Below are positions 42,816-51,765 of a stretch of DNA of 51,765 nucleotides, piece after piece. The stretch spans positions 1 to 51,765 of the forward strand of contig NZ_WMKA01000026.1 in the NCBI RefSeq assembly GCF_009711085.1. The letters run 5' to 3'. A model generated the notes under the pieces. The model was not told the origin of the DNA, ran no database searches, and saw only the letters and a program-made list of their open reading frames with translations. The translations under genes and the position numbers were made by a program. Position 1 is the first letter of the stretch; every line of letters begins with the position of its first letter. This stretch comes from Cellulosimicrobium composti (GTDB taxonomy: Bacteria; Actinomycetota; Actinomycetes; Actinomycetales; Cellulomonadaceae).

Positions 42816-44447
42816 ATGCCTGCCGACGCCGCCCCCACCTCGTCCCCGCCCGCCGGCCCGACGCCGCCCGGTGCCGGGCTCGCGCCCGCCGACCTCGCGG
42901 CGGCGGCGGCGACGCTCCGCGACGACCTCGCCGAGGCCGGCTTCACGGTCGACGGCGTCGAGCGCGTGCTCGGCCCGGTCGCCGCGGCCGCGCTCCACCG
43001 CGAGCAGGCCGTGCCCGCGCGCCGTGCGCTGCGGGACCGCCACGGCGACCCGGCGGCCGCGCTCGCGACGCTCTTCCTCCTCGGCGGGGAGATCCCGCGG
43101 CGCGCGCTCGACGCCGCGCTCGCGAGGACGGGATCCGACGGCGCGCACCGCCTCGGGATCGTCGAGGCCGCGGGTGCGGGGGACGACGACGCCGTGCGGG
43201 CCGTCGTCGACCTGCGCCCCTACGCGGCGTCCGACGCGGCGGGGCCGGTCACGTGGTGGCTCTCGTCCGACCTCGGCGAGCTCGCGACGGGGCGGCGGCT
43301 CGCGCCCGACCACGTGCTCGGCGCGGGCGGGGCGTCGCTCACGCTCGCGCAGGTGACGGTCCGCACCCCGGTCGGGCGCGTGCTCGACCTCGGGACGGGC
43401 TGCGGCATCCAGGCGCTGCACGCCGCCCGGCACTCCCGCGCCGTCGTCGCGACCGACATCTCGCGCCGCGCGCTCGGCTTCGCCGCGTTCAACGCCGCGC
43501 TCGACGCGCCCGCCCCGGCCGACGGCGAGCACGGCGCGGCGATCGAGCTGCGTGAGGGGTCGATGCTCGAGCCCGTCGCGGGCGAGCGGTTCGACCTCGT
43601 CGTCTCCAACCCGCCGTTCGTCATCACGCCGCGCGCCGCGGGCGGCGCGCTGCCCGAGTACGAGTACCGCGACGGCGGGCGCGCGGGCGACGACGTCGTC
43701 CGCGACCTCGTGACGGGCGTCGGGGCGGTGCTCGCGCCCGGGGGCGTGGCCCAGCTCCTCGGCAACTGGGAGCACCGCCGGGGCGTGCCGTGGGACGAGC
43801 GCGTGGGCGCGTGGCTCGACGAGGCGGGCCTCGACGGGTGGGTCGTGCAGCGCGAGGTGCAGGACCCGACCCAGTACGCGGAGACGTGGATCCGCGACGG
43901 GGGCACGACCCCGGAGCGCGAGCCCGACGCGTGGGCCGCCGCGTACGGCGCGTGGCTCGACGACTTCGCGACGCGCGACGTCGAGGGCGTCGGGTTCGGG
44001 ATCGTGACCCTGCGCCGGCCGCTCGACGGCGGCCGCCCGACGCTGCGCCGGCTCGAGGAGCACACGGGCTCCGTGCGGCAGCCGCTCGGCGGGCACCTCG
44101 CGGCCTCGCTCGCGGCGCACGACTGGCTCGCGGCCCGCGACGACGCGGCGCTCGCGGCGGAGCGGCTCGCCGTCGCGGCGGACGTGACGGAGGAGCGGTT
44201 CCACGCCCCCGGCGCGCCGGACCCGAGGGTCGTGCTGCTGCGGCAGGGCGACGGGCTCGGCCGGGCCGTCCAGGCGTCGACGGGTCTCGCGGCGCTCGTG
44301 GGCGCGAGCGACGGCGAGCTCACCGTCGGGCAGCTCGTGGGCGCGATCGCCGCGCTCTTCGAGGTCCCGGCCGACGACCTCGCGGGCGACCTCCTCCCGG
44401 CCGTGCGGGGCCTCGTGCGCGACGGCTTCCTCGCGCCCGCGCCCTGA
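42816..44447 (+). CDS. Class I SAM methyltransferase with extra N- and C-terminal domains
   Basis: 543 aa. A helical N-terminal domain (about 20-150, including LATLFLLGGEIPRRALDAAL and DLRPYAA) precedes a Rossmann methyltransferase: SAM motif I VLDLGTGCGIQALHAARHSRAVVATDIS, acidic motif II at ATDIS, and the amino-methylating NPPF motif in DLVVSNPPFVITPR (near residue 267). That NPPF motif is typical of N5-glutamine (PrmC/HemK-like) or nucleic acid amine methyltransferases. A C-terminal winged-helix-like region (about 400-543) ends LVRDGFLAP. The ATG at 42816 follows AGGATGG. This three-domain layout is common in actinobacteria and its target is unknown. Confidence 0.9.
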   Translation: MPADAAPTSSPPAGPTPPGAGLAPADLAAAAATLRDDLAEAGFTVDGVERVLGPVAAAALHREQAVPARRALRDRHGDPAAALATLFLLGGEIPRRALDAALARTGSDGAHRLGIVEAAGAGDDDAVRAVVDLRPYAASDAAGPVTWWLSSDLGELATGRRLAPDHVLGAGGASLTLAQVTVRTPVGRVLDLGTGCGIQALHAARHSRAVVATDISRRALGFAAFNAALDAPAPADGEHGAAIELREGSMLEPVAGERFDLVVSNPPFVITPRAAGGALPEYEYRDGGRAGDDVVRDLVTGVGAVLAPGGVAQLLGNWEHRRGVPWDERVGAWLDEAGLDGWVVQREVQDPTQYAETWIRDGGTTPEREPDAWAAAYGAWLDDFATRDVEGVGFGIVTLRRPLDGGRPTLRRLEEHTGSVRQPLGGHLAASLAAHDWLAARDDAALAAERLAVAADVTEERFHAPGAPDPRVVLLRQGDGLGRAVQASTGLAALVGASDGELTVGQLVGAIAALFEVPADDLAGDLLPAVRGLVRDGFLAPAP

Positions 44448-44572
44448 CCGGCGGCCCTCGGACCGCCACCGCGCCGGGCGCCGGCCGCGTCGTCGTCCGC
44501 GCTCACGACGGCAGCGCACGGGCGGGGACCGCGGCAAGACACGGCGGGGCCGCACCGATACGTTCGGGAGGC

Positions 44573-45544
44573 ATGGACCTCGAGGTGCGTCACCTGCGCA
44601 TGATCGTCACGGTCGCCGAGTCCGGCAGCGTGACCAAGGCGGCCGCGGCGCTCGGGCTCGCGCAGCCCGCCCTCACCGCGCAGCTCAACCGGATCGACCG
44701 CGCGCTCGGCGGGTGCGTCTTCACGCGCGACCGCCAGGGCGCCCGCCCGACAGAGCTCGGCGAGCTCGTGCTGCGCCACGCGCGCGTCGTGCTGCCCGCG
44801 ATGGCGACGCTCGTCGACGACGCGCGGCGGCTCGTGAGCGACCGCGGCGCCGCGCGGGTCGTGCGGGTGGGCACGGTGAGCTCCGCGATCGGCGGGCTGT
44901 TCGCGAGCCGCCTGCACTCGGCGCTGCCCGGCGCGCTCGGCGCGGACGACCTGCTCGTCACGACGGCCACGTCGTGGTCCGTCGAGGAGACGGCGGAGCG
45001 GCTGGCCGGCGGGACGCTCGACGTCGCGCTCGTGGGGATGTGCGACGACGCGTCCCCGCCCGCCGACGGCGGCCTCGTGTGGACGCCGGTGTCGACGGAC
45101 CCCGTGTTCGTCCTGGTCGACGAGTACCACCCGGTGGCGGCGCGCGAGGCCGTCGGGCTGGAGGAGCTCGCCGACGCGCTGTGGCTGACGGCGCCGGGCA
45201 GCGGGTGCTTCGAGCGCTGCTTCGTGGGGGCGTGCGCGCGGGCGGGGTTCACGCCGCGGGCGATGGGCGAGTCGGACCGCACGTCGTGCATCGACCAGGT
45301 CCGCGGGGGTCACGCGGTCGCGCTCGTCCAGCCCGTGCTGCTCGACGCGCCGGGCGTGCGCACCGTCGCGCTCGACGGCGCCCCGCTGCGCTGGACCCAC
45401 CACCTGGGCTGGCGCCGCGACGCGGCCGACCGGCTCCCGGTCGACGTCATCGCGCGCGCCGCGAGCAGCGCCCATCGCACGGCGGTGCAGCGCTCGCCGC
45501 GGTACCGGCGCTGGCGGGCCGAGCACCCCGTGGAGACCGCGTAG
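44573..45544 (+). CDS. LysR family transcriptional regulator
   Basis: 323 aa. The N-terminal winged helix (1-65) reads MDLEVRHLRMIVTVAESGSVTKAAAALGLAQPALTAQLNRIDRALGGCVFTRDRQGARPTELG, a textbook LTTR domain. The remaining part is a periplasmic-binding-protein-like effector domain (VVRVGTVSSAIGGLFASRL; GGTLDVALVGM; MGESDRTSCIDQVRGGHAVALVQPVLL). The ATG at 44573 is close to GGGAGG. It lies upstream of the secreted protease gene in the same direction, and a LysR-type box lies between them. Control of the protease is the likely role. Confidence 0.92.
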   Translation: MDLEVRHLRMIVTVAESGSVTKAAAALGLAQPALTAQLNRIDRALGGCVFTRDRQGARPTELGELVLRHARVVLPAMATLVDDARRLVSDRGAARVVRVGTVSSAIGGLFASRLHSALPGALGADDLLVTTATSWSVEETAERLAGGTLDVALVGMCDDASPPADGGLVWTPVSTDPVFVLVDEYHPVAAREAVGLEELADALWLTAPGSGCFERCFVGACARAGFTPRAMGESDRTSCIDQVRGGHAVALVQPVLLDAPGVRTVALDGAPLRWTHHLGWRRDAADRLPVDVIARAASSAHRTAVQRSPRYRRWRAEHPVETA

Positions 45545-45557
45545 GGGTCCACCCGCA

Positions 45558-45574
45558 CATAGCGCCCGCGTATG
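45558..45574. promoter_or_regulatory. LysR-type box in front of the protease gene
   Basis: CATA-N9-TATG contains the T-N11-A LysR recognition pattern in a dyad. It is 14 bases after the lysR stop and 88 bases before the protease start. A second imperfect dyad (CCTGATCGTGATCTGG, 45576-45591) follows directly. A -10-like TAGCGT is near 45612. Confidence 0.6.
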
Positions 45575-45661
45575 ACCTGATCGTGATCTGGGCGCGCGCT
45601 GGACGCCTCCCTAGCGTGACCCTCGACCGGGCCGCCCGGCCCGGCGAAGGGAATGGACGAC

Positions 45662-47155
45662 ATGACACGACCACTCCGCAGGAGGCTCGCCGCGGTCACC
45701 GCCGCCGCGACGCTCCTGGTGGGCGCGGCCCAGGCGCACGCCGTCGCCGCCACGCCCGCACCCGAGGACCAGCGCGCGACGGTGCGCGCGGTCACCAAGA
45801 CGGCCCCCGGCCTGCAGCGCGCGCTGCAGCGCGACCTGGGCCTCAGCGCGCGCGACGCCCAGGTGCGTCTCGCGTTCCAGTCCGACGCGGCGGGCGTCGA
45901 GGCGGCGCTCGAGCGCCGTCTCGGCGACGACTTCGCCGGCACGTGGGTCGACGAGTCCGCGAACGTCCTCTACGCCGGCGTCACGGACGCCGCCGGTGCT
46001 CGCGCGGCGCGGGCCGAGGGCGCGACCGTGGTCGACGTGGACCACACGCTCGCCGACCTCGAGTCCTGGCGCGCGACGCTCGACGACGCGCTCGCGGACG
46101 ACCCGGCGGCGCTGCCGGGCTGGTACGTGGACGTCACGCGCAACCGCGTCGTCGTCGGAGTGCGCGACGGCGGCCAGGCCGACGTCGCCGCACGCGTCGC
46201 CGCCGCGGGCGTGCCCGCCGACGCGGTCGCGTACGAGGAGACGACGGAGGCGCCGCGCCCGCTGATCGACGTCGTCGGCGGCAACGCCTACACGATCGGC
46301 AGCAGCCGGTGCTCCGTGGGCTTCGCGGTCCAGGGCGGGTTCGTCACGGCCGGGCACTGCGGCTCGACCGGCGCGCGCACGTCCGGACCGTCGGGCACGT
46401 TCCGCGGGTCGAGCTTCCCCGGCAACGACTACGCGTGGGTGCGGGTGGACGCCGGCAACACGCCCGTGGGCGCGGTGAACAACTACGCCGGTGGCCGCGT
46501 CGCCGTCGCGGGCGCCACGCAGGCTCCGGTCGGCGCGTCCGTGTGCCGCTCGGGCTCGACCACGGGCTGGCACTGCGGCACCGTGCAGGCGTACAACGCG
46601 TCGGTCACGTACCCGCAGGGCACGGTCACGGGGCTCATCCGCACGACGGTGTGCGCCGAGCCCGGCGACTCGGGCGGCTCGCTCCTCGCGGGCAACCAGG
46701 CCCAGGGCGTCACGTCGGGCGGGTCCGGGAACTGCCGCTCCGGCGGGACGACGTACTTCCAGCCGGTCGGGGAGATCCTCTCCGCGTACGGGCTGACGCT
46801 CGTCACGAGCGACGGCGGGGGCCAGGACCCCGAGCCGCCGACGGGCTGCTCCGGGTACGCCCGGACGTACTCGGGCTCGCTCTCGGCGGGCGGCACCGCC
46901 GTCCAGCCGAACGGCTCGTACTACACGGCCGGGTCGGCCGGGACGCACCGCGCGTGCGTGACCGGACCGAGCGGCAGCGACTACGACCTCTACCTCCAGC
47001 GCTGGAACGGGGCGTCGTGGGCGACGGTCGCGCAGTCGACGTCGCCGGGGGCGAACGAGTCGGTGACGTACAGCGGCTCGGCCGGGTACTACCGGGTCGT
47101 CGTGCACGCGTACTCCGGCTCGGGCGCGTACTCGGTGGGGCTCACCACGCCCTGA
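45662..47155 (+). CDS. Secreted S1 family serine protease with pro-domain and C-terminal PPC-like domain
   Basis: 497 aa. Signal peptide to about AHAVA (residue 29), then an alpha-lytic-type prodomain (about 30-199), a mature chymotrypsin-fold protease (from about residue 200, IDVVGGNAYTIG), and a C-terminal beta domain of about 100 residues resembling bacterial pre-peptidase C-terminal domains. The catalytic triad is His232 (TAGHC), Asp256 (GNDYAW) and Ser337 (GDSGG). Six Cys in the protease domain form three expected disulfides (C217-C233, C295-C305, C331-C358). The mature part closely resembles Cellulomonas protease 69B4. The ATG at 45662 has GAAGGG ten bases upstream; an ATG at 45653 is too close. 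Probable LysR control. Confidence 0.95.
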   Translation: MTRPLRRRLAAVTAAATLLVGAAQAHAVAATPAPEDQRATVRAVTKTAPGLQRALQRDLGLSARDAQVRLAFQSDAAGVEAALERRLGDDFAGTWVDESANVLYAGVTDAAGARAARAEGATVVDVDHTLADLESWRATLDDALADDPAALPGWYVDVTRNRVVVGVRDGGQADVAARVAAAGVPADAVAYEETTEAPRPLIDVVGGNAYTIGSSRCSVGFAVQGGFVTAGHCGSTGARTSGPSGTFRGSSFPGNDYAWVRVDAGNTPVGAVNNYAGGRVAVAGATQAPVGASVCRSGSTTGWHCGTVQAYNASVTYPQGTVTGLIRTTVCAEPGDSGGSLLAGNQAQGVTSGGSGNCRSGGTTYFQPVGEILSAYGLTLVTSDGGGQDPEPPTGCSGYARTYSGSLSAGGTAVQPNGSYYTAGSAGTHRACVTGPSGSDYDLYLQRWNGASWATVAQSTSPGANESVTYSGSAGYYRVVVHAYSGSGAYSVGLTTP

Positions 47156-47165
47156 CCTGTCCGGT

Positions 47166-47215
47166 CGAGCACGAGGTCGCCGTCGTCCCCGGACGCCCCG
47201 GCGGCCTCGTGCTCG
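47166..47215. terminator. Bidirectional hairpin between protease and VKOR genes
   Basis: 11-bp stem 47166-47176 with 47205-47215, 28-base loop, with further pairing outside. It lies between convergent stops at 47155 and 47220. Confidence 0.7.
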
Positions 47216-47219
47216 GCCG

Positions 47220-47918
47220 TCAGGCGAGCAGCGCCGGGCCGTACCTCAGCACGACGAGGGCCGCGAGCCCCACGAGCCAGGCCGCGACGAGGTAGCCGTA
47301 CGCGCCCGAGCGCACGAACCCGAGCAGCCGCGCCTGCGCGCCGCGCGGCAGGTAGAGGTTGTCCTCCAGCACGTTCCAGTGCAGGAGCGACGCGAAGACG
47401 AGCGTCGTGGAGACGGTGATGAGCAGGCACCACGGGCACAGGGCCCCGATGACGACCATCGACTGGTAGAAGAGCCAGTAGGCGAACACGACGCCGAGGA
47501 AGTACACGCACTGCGCGGCGAAGAGGAACCACCGGGGGAAGCGCGTGCCGCCGAGGGCCGCGACCGCCGTCGTGATGACCACGGGCTCCGCCACGAGGCC
47601 CAGGAACGCGTTGGGGAAGCCGAACACCTGCGCCTGCCACGACTGCGCGACGGTCCCGCACGACAGCACCGTGCTGACGTCGCACGAGAGCACCGCGGCG
47701 GGGTTCGCGGCGAGGACCACGGCGTCGTAGGACAGCACGAACGCCGCGGTGAGGCTGAGCAGCCCGAACACGAGCATCTCGCCGAACAGCAGGCCGCGGG
47801 AGTGCGACCACCCCGTCGGCCGGGCGAACGGGTCGTACGCGGTGTCCTGCGCGGTGCCCGACGCCGGGCGCCCGCCCGGGCGTGCGTCGTCCGCCACGGC
47901 GGTGGTCGATCCGGTCAC
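47220..47918 (-). CDS. Vitamin K epoxide reductase (VKOR) family membrane protein
   Basis: 232 aa, about five membrane helices. VKOR homologues reoxidise DsbA-like proteins using quinone, supporting disulfide formation outside the cell. The active-site CxxC is in VVIGALCPWCLLITVS, and the loop Cys pair is in NPAAVLSCDVSTVLSCGTVAQSWQ. A 45-residue hydrophilic N-terminus precedes the first helix (SHSRGLLFGEMLVFGLLSLTAAF). The GTG at 47918 has GAGG seven bases upstream. No DsbA partner is adjacent, but the neighbouring secreted protease with three disulfides is a plausible client. Confidence 0.92.
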   Translation of the reverse strand: MTGSTTAVADDARPGGRPASGTAQDTAYDPFARPTGWSHSRGLLFGEMLVFGLLSLTAAFVLSYDAVVLAANPAAVLSCDVSTVLSCGTVAQSWQAQVFGFPNAFLGLVAEPVVITTAVAALGGTRFPRWFLFAAQCVYFLGVVFAYWLFYQSMVVIGALCPWCLLITVSTTLVFASLLHWNVLEDNLYLPRGAQARLLGFVRSGAYGYLVAAWLVGLAALVVLRYGPALLA

Positions 47919-48061
47919 GGGCGGTCCTCGGGTCCGCGGGGTCCCGCCGGCTCGGGGGCCGCGCCGGCGGGCGGGCAGAAGGTGGCGCCGGCCCGGCAGG
48001 GTGGGCGCGCTGCCGGCCCGGCGCCGCACTCAGGCTACGGAGGCCCGGACCGGCGCCGACA

Positions 48062-48156
48062 GGGACCATGGTCCCGGATCCGGGGCCCGCGGACCGGTGC
48101 GAGGAGAGCACCGCCCGGTGGGTCGCGGGGGCGGTGCGGGTCGCCCGACCTAAGAT
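48062..48156 (+). promoter_or_regulatory. Palindromes and -10 element upstream of jetA
   Basis: Within the 311-base gap between vkor and jetA, GGGACCATGGTCCC (48062-48075) is a perfect 14-bp palindrome overlapped by CCGGATCCGG (48074-48083). TAAGAT (48151-48156) is a good -10 with no clear -35. The transcript leader (48163-48229) is GC-rich and carries two GGGCGCCCGC copies able to pair. The palindrome is a candidate operator for the Wadjet operon. Confidence 0.45.
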
Positions 48157-48229
48157 CTGGGGGCGCCCGCTCCCCGGGGCGCGGCCCGGGCACCCCGGGC
48201 GCCCGCCCGACCCGCCCGAGAGGACCTGC

Positions 48230-49870
48230 GTGCAGCACGACGACGTCGACTCCCTGCGACGGTCGAGCGCGGCGTGGCGGCTCCTGCGCGCGGACACGGC
48301 CCCGCTCGTGCTCTCGTTCCTCGGGACGCTGTTCGTCGAGGAGAACGTCCGGGCGATCCCGGAGAGCGACCTCGTGGCGCGCCTCGACGACCACCTCTGG
48401 GCGGTCGACGGCCGGGCCGCCCGCAGCGCCGGCACCGAGCCGCGGTACCCGCGCGCGCCGCAGGCGTACGTCGACCACTGGGCGCACCCGGACCAGGGCT
48501 GGCTGCGCGCCTGGTACCCGCCGGGCTCGGCCGAGCCGCACTACGACGCGACGCCCGCCGTCGAGCAGGCGGTGCGCTGGGTCGCGTCGCTGCGCGGGCG
48601 CGGGTTCGTGGGCACCGAGTCGCGGCTCAACACGGTGTTCGAGCTCCTACGCCAGCTCGCCGTGGGCACGCAGACCGACCCGGCCGAGCGCCTGCGCGAG
48701 CTCGAGGAGCGCCGGGCCGCGATCGACGAGGAGATCGCGCAGGTGCGCGCGGGCCGCGTCGCGGTGCTCGACGCCGCCGCGCAGCGCGACCGCTACCAGC
48801 AGCTCACGCAGACCGCGGCCGACCTGCTCTCGGACTTCCGCGAGGTCGAGGCGAACTTCCGCGCCCTCGACCGCGAGCTGCGCGAGCGCATCACCGGGTG
48901 GGACGGCGCGAAGGGCGAGCTGCTCGAGGAGGTCGTGCGGTCGCGCACCGCCATCGCCGAGTCCGACCAGGGCCGGTCCTTCCACGCGTTCTACGACTTC
49001 CTGCTCGACCGCCGCCGCCAGGAGGAGTTCGCGGCGCTCGTCGAGCGCGTGCAGGCGCTCGACGCGATCGCGCCCGACGTCGTGCCGGGCGCCCCGCGGG
49101 GCACGGCCGAGCACGAGCACCGGCGCCTGCGGCGCGTGCACTACGACTGGCTCGACGCGGGCGAGCGCACGCAGGCCACGGTGCGCACGCTCTCGGAGCA
49201 GCTGCGCCGGTTCCTCGACGACCAGGTCTGGCTCGAGAACCGGCGCGTCATGGACATCCTGCGCGGCGTCGAGGCCAAGGCGCTCGCCGCACGCGACGTC
49301 GCCCTGCGTCCCGGGGCGGGCGACCCGCCGGGCATGGCGGTCGACGCCGTCGCTCCGGAGGTCGTGCTGCCCACGGAGCGGCCGCTCTTCGCGCCCCGCC
49401 CCACCGCGCGGCTGGACTCCGACCACGTCGAGGTCGGTGACGACGACTTCGAGGTCGACGCGCTCTACGACCAGGTGCACGTCGACCCCGAGCGGCTCGC
49501 GCGCACCGTCCGCGCGACGCTCTCGGCCCCGGGCGGGCCCGGCGAGGTCGCGCTCGCCGACCTGCTCGCCGAGGCCCCGCTGGAGCACGGCCTCGCCGAG
49601 CTCGTGACGTACCTGTCGCTCGACGACCCGCGGTTCGTCGTCGTGCACGACGACGAGCGCACCGACGAGGTCCGGTGGGAGGGCGAGGCGCCCGCCGGCC
49701 CGGTGGTCGACGACGGCGCGCCCGAGCCCGTGGTGCGCGTCGCGCGCCTGCCGCGCGTGACGTACGCGCGGCGGACCGGGTCCGGCGCACCGCCCGGCCC
49801 GCCCGCGCCGCCCGACCTCGTCACCGACCACCGACCCGCCCCCGACCACGCCCCGGAGGAGACCCCGTGA
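48230..49870 (+). CDS. jetA: Wadjet system subunit JetA (DUF3375, kleisin-like)
   Basis: 546 aa. JetA is the MukF/kleisin-like subunit of type I Wadjet, a condensin-like defence complex that extrudes and cleaves small circular plasmids. The protein is mostly helical with DUF3375 hallmarks: [47 protein letters not shown] at the start, [19 protein letters not shown], a long coiled-coil-like stretch ([22 protein letters not shown] to [13 protein letters not shown]), then [22 protein letters not shown], and a C-terminal winged helix with LPRVTYAR before a Pro-rich tail. The GTG at 48230 follows GAGAGGA. Its stop overlaps jetB (GTGA). Confidence 0.9.
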   Translation: MQHDDVDSLRRSSAAWRLLRADTAPLVLSFLGTLFVEENVRAIPESDLVARLDDHLWAVDGRAARSAGTEPRYPRAPQAYVDHWAHPDQGWLRAWYPPGSAEPHYDATPAVEQAVRWVASLRGRGFVGTESRLNTVFELLRQLAVGTQTDPAERLRELEERRAAIDEEIAQVRAGRVAVLDAAAQRDRYQQLTQTAADLLSDFREVEANFRALDRELRERITGWDGAKGELLEEVVRSRTAIAESDQGRSFHAFYDFLLDRRRQEEFAALVERVQALDAIAPDVVPGAPRGTAEHEHRRLRRVHYDWLDAGERTQATVRTLSEQLRRFLDDQVWLENRRVMDILRGVEAKALAARDVALRPGAGDPPGMAVDAVAPEVVLPTERPLFAPRPTARLDSDHVEVGDDDFEVDALYDQVHVDPERLARTVRATLSAPGGPGEVALADLLAEAPLEHGLAELVTYLSLDDPRFVVVHDDERTDEVRWEGEAPAGPVVDDGAPEPVVRVARLPRVTYARRTGSGAPPGPPAPPDLVTDHRPAPDHAPEETP

Positions 49871-50583
49871 GCACGACCCGCACCGCGCGCGACCCGGAGC
49901 TGTCCGTCGTCGTCACGTCGCTGCTCAAGGGCGTCGTCTACCGCGAGTCCGGCGAGGCGCTGTGGCGCGACCTGCTCGCGCGCGAGGCCCAGGTGCGCGA
50001 CGCCGTCGCGATGCTCGGGCTGCAGGTCGTCGTCGACGAGGGCGACGGCTACGCGTACCTGCGCTCGCAGCCCGAGCACGAGCGCGACGAGCGCGTGCCG
50101 CGGCTCGTCCCGCGCCGCGAGCTGCCGTTCGACGTCAGCCTGCTCCTCGCGCTGCTGCGCAAACGGCTCGCGCAGGCGGACTCCGAGGGCGGGGACACGC
50201 GCCTCGTGCTGACGCGCGCGGAGATCGTCGACCTGCTGCGCGTCTTCCTCGCCCAGGACGCGGGCGCCGCCGCGAACGAGGCGCGTCTCGTGGACCGCGT
50301 GGACGGGCTCGTGCGGCGCGTCGTCGAGCTCGGGTTCCTGCGCCCCGCGGGCCGCCCCGACCCCGACGCCGCGCCCGACGGCGCGGCGGCGGACGACCCC
50401 GCGGGCGGCGACGTCCGCCGCTACGAGGTGCGGCGCATCCTCAAGGCGTTCGTCGACGCACAGTGGCTCGCGGACCTCGACGCGCGGCTCGCGCAGTACC
50501 TGGAGCTCGCCGCGGAGGGCGGGCCGCGCGGCACCCTCGGCGCGCCCGCCACGACCGGCACGACGACGAGGACGGTGGCGTGA
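49867..50583 (+). CDS. jetB: Wadjet system subunit JetB (DUF4194, MukE-like)
   Basis: 238 aa, predicted tandem winged-helix protein bridging the kleisin and the SMC-like subunit. Family features: [102 protein letters not shown], and the late [29 protein letters not shown]. The GTG at 49867 overlaps the jetA stop, and the stop of jetB (TGA at 50581-50583) overlaps the jetC ATG (TGATG), so the three are tightly coupled. Confidence 0.9.
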   Translation: MSTTRTARDPELSVVVTSLLKGVVYRESGEALWRDLLAREAQVRDAVAMLGLQVVVDEGDGYAYLRSQPEHERDERVPRLVPRRELPFDVSLLLALLRKRLAQADSEGGDTRLVLTRAEIVDLLRVFLAQDAGAAANEARLVDRVDGLVRRVVELGFLRPAGRPDPDAAPDGAAADDPAGGDVRRYEVRRILKAFVDAQWLADLDARLAQYLELAAEGGPRGTLGAPATTGTTTRTVA

Positions 50584-51765
50584 TGGAGGGCCTGTTCAGC
50601 GCGGTCGAGCTGCACGACCCGGCGGCGGACGACGACGCCCGGGCCGGCTTCCGGCTCGAACGGCTCGAGGTGCTCAACTGGGGCACGTTCGACCAGCGCG
50701 TGTGGGCGTTCGACCTCGACGGGCGCAACGCGCTCCTCACGGGCGACATCGGCTCGGGCAAGTCCACGATCGTCGACGCGGTGACGACGCTGCTCGTGCC
50801 GTCGCACCGCATCTCCTACAACAAGGCCGCCGGCGCCGGGGCGCGCGAGCGGTCGCTGCGGTCGTACGTCGCGGGGCACTACAAGTCCGAGCGCGACGAG
50901 GCGACCGGCACGACGCGCCACGTGGGGCTGCGCGAGCGCGGCACGTACTCCGTGGTGCTCGGCCGGTTCTCCAACCGCGGGTTCGACCAGGAGGTCACGC
51001 TCGCGCAGGTGTTCTGGCTCGCGCAGGGCCAGGCGGGCCAGCCGGACCGGTTCTTCGTCACGGCCGACCGGCCGCTCACGATCACCGAGGACTTCGCGGG
51101 CTTCGGCGGCGACGTCGCGGCCCTGCGACGGCGGCTGCGCGAGTCCGGCGCGCAGGTGCGCGACCACTTCCCCGAGTACGGGCGCGACTTCCGCCGCCTC
51201 CTCGGCATCCCGTCGGAGCAGGCGATGGACCTGTTCCACCAGACGGTGTCCATGAAGTCCGTCGGCGACCTCGGCGAGTTCGTGCGCGAGCACATGCTCG
51301 AGCCGTTCGACGCCGACCGCTGGACGGACCGGCTCGTCGCCCACTTCGACGACCTCACGAGCGCGCACGACGCCGTCGTGCGCGCGACCGCGCAGATCGA
51401 GCGCCTCGCGCCGCTGCTCGCGGACTGCGACGCGCACGACGCGCTGGGGGAGCGGGCCGCAGCCCTCGTCGCGCGCCGTGACGCCCTGCGCGCCTTCACC
51501 GCGTCGCGTCGCGTCGCGGACCTCGACGGGCTCATCGGCGCGCTCGACGAGCGCGTCGCCGACGGCGAGGCACGCCGCCGCCGGGTGGGCGACGAGCTCG
51601 GCGTCCTCGCGGCCGAGCGGCAGCGGCTCGAGCTCGAGCGCGCGGGCCACGGCGGCGACCGGCTCGCCGCGATCGAGGGCGAGGTCGCGCGCCGCGAGGT
51701 CGAGCGGGCCGCGCGCGAGCGCCGCGTCGCCCAGCTCGCGGGGTACGCCGCCGCGGCGGGCCTCA
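50583..51765 (+). CDS. jetC: Wadjet system SMC-like ATPase JetC, 5' part
   Basis: 394 codons before the right edge; the full protein in this family is over 1,000 residues, so the coiled coils, hinge and C-terminal ATPase half lie outside. The head begins [50 protein letters not shown], with Walker [10 protein letters not shown] at 54-62. It continues [34 protein letters not shown], typical of MukB-like JetC proteins. The last visible part (about 295 onward) enters the first coiled coil. A jetD gene (topoisomerase-primase-like nuclease) should follow beyond the edge. Cofactor for plasmid DNA extrusion. Confidence 0.9.
   Translation, partial: MEGLFSAVELHDPAADDDARAGFRLERLEVLNWGTFDQRVWAFDLDGRNALLTGDIGSGKSTIVDAVTTLLVPSHRISYNKAAGAGARERSLRSYVAGHYKSERDEATGTTRHVGLRERGTYSVVLGRFSNRGFDQEVTLAQVFWLAQGQAGQPDRFFVTADRPLTITEDFAGFGGDVAALRRRLRESGAQVRDHFPEYGRDFRRLLGIPSEQAMDLFHQTVSMKSVGDLGEFVREHMLEPFDADRWTDRLVAHFDDLTSAHDAVVRATAQIERLAPLLADCDAHDALGERAAALVARRDALRAFTASRRVADLDGLIGALDERVADGEARRRRVGDELGVLAAERQRLELERAGHGGDRLAAIEGEVARREVERAARERRVAQLAGYAAAAGL

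Overview
The window is about 51.8 kb of very GC-rich DNA (clearly above 70% by eye) with strong G/C third-position bias, frequent GTG starts and many 4-bp start/stop overlaps. Gene content (mycothiol synthase MshD, MutT1-type Nudix/histidine phosphatase, DUF4244 Flp pilin, SigE-type ECF sigma) points to an actinobacterium. An S1 protease very like the Cellulomonas 69B4 enzyme suggests Cellulomonadaceae or Promicromonosporaceae (for example Cellulomonas or Cellulosimicrobium). This placement comes from remembered family resemblance, not from a search. I saw no rRNA, tRNA, CRISPR array, insertion sequence or prophage.

Layout. 1-6.6 kb: the end of an upstream gene with a strong hairpin, msrB, a marR-DUF2809 pair, a second marR with three operator-like sites followed by a DHA2 drug exporter, a sugar-porter MFS gene and a divergent gene of unknown function. 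6.6-13.1 kb: a phosphate module, with a PHO-box-like repeat array before a DUF47/PhoU-like gene and a Pit transporter, facing a mshD-ppk-mutT1 run. 13.3-24.3 kb: two MFS exporters, a flavin monooxygenase-like protein, a Cys-rich/pentapeptide-repeat protein, acetyl-CoA synthetase, a malic enzyme-SpoU methyltransferase pair and a HAD phosphatase. 24.5-29.2 kb: a compact Tad/Flp pilus operon (CpaE/Ssd-like, TadA, TadB, TadC, Flp pilin, TadE-like, Rv3654c-like). It faces a large MrfA/YprA-like helicase, an order that recalls Rv3649-Rv3661 of Mycobacterium tuberculosis. 31.9-38.3 kb: an SRPBCC protein, an M18 aminopeptidase, an ECF sigma/putative anti-sigma pair and a K+-independent-type H+-pyrophosphatase. 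38.4-42.7 kb: an envelope/exported-protein cluster with a large lipoprotein, a secreted protein translationally coupled to an 81-aa membrane protein, and two adjacent related small exported proteins. 42.8-47.9 kb: a two-part methyltransferase, a LysR regulator with a LysR-type box in front of a secreted S1 protease, and a VKOR-family membrane protein. 48.2 kb to the right edge: a type I Wadjet (JetA-JetB-JetC) anti-plasmid condensin system; jetC runs off the window and jetD is not visible.

The most unusual signals are: the coupled secreted-protein/small-membrane-protein pair; a threefold copy of the helicase gene's 3' end; an in-frame 36-bp repeat expansion in the last Tad gene; an intergenic hairpin repeat with a further copy 9 kb away; several minisatellite-like intergenic repeats; and clear candidate operators (MarR triple site, PHO box, LysR box, a 14-bp palindrome upstream of jetA).
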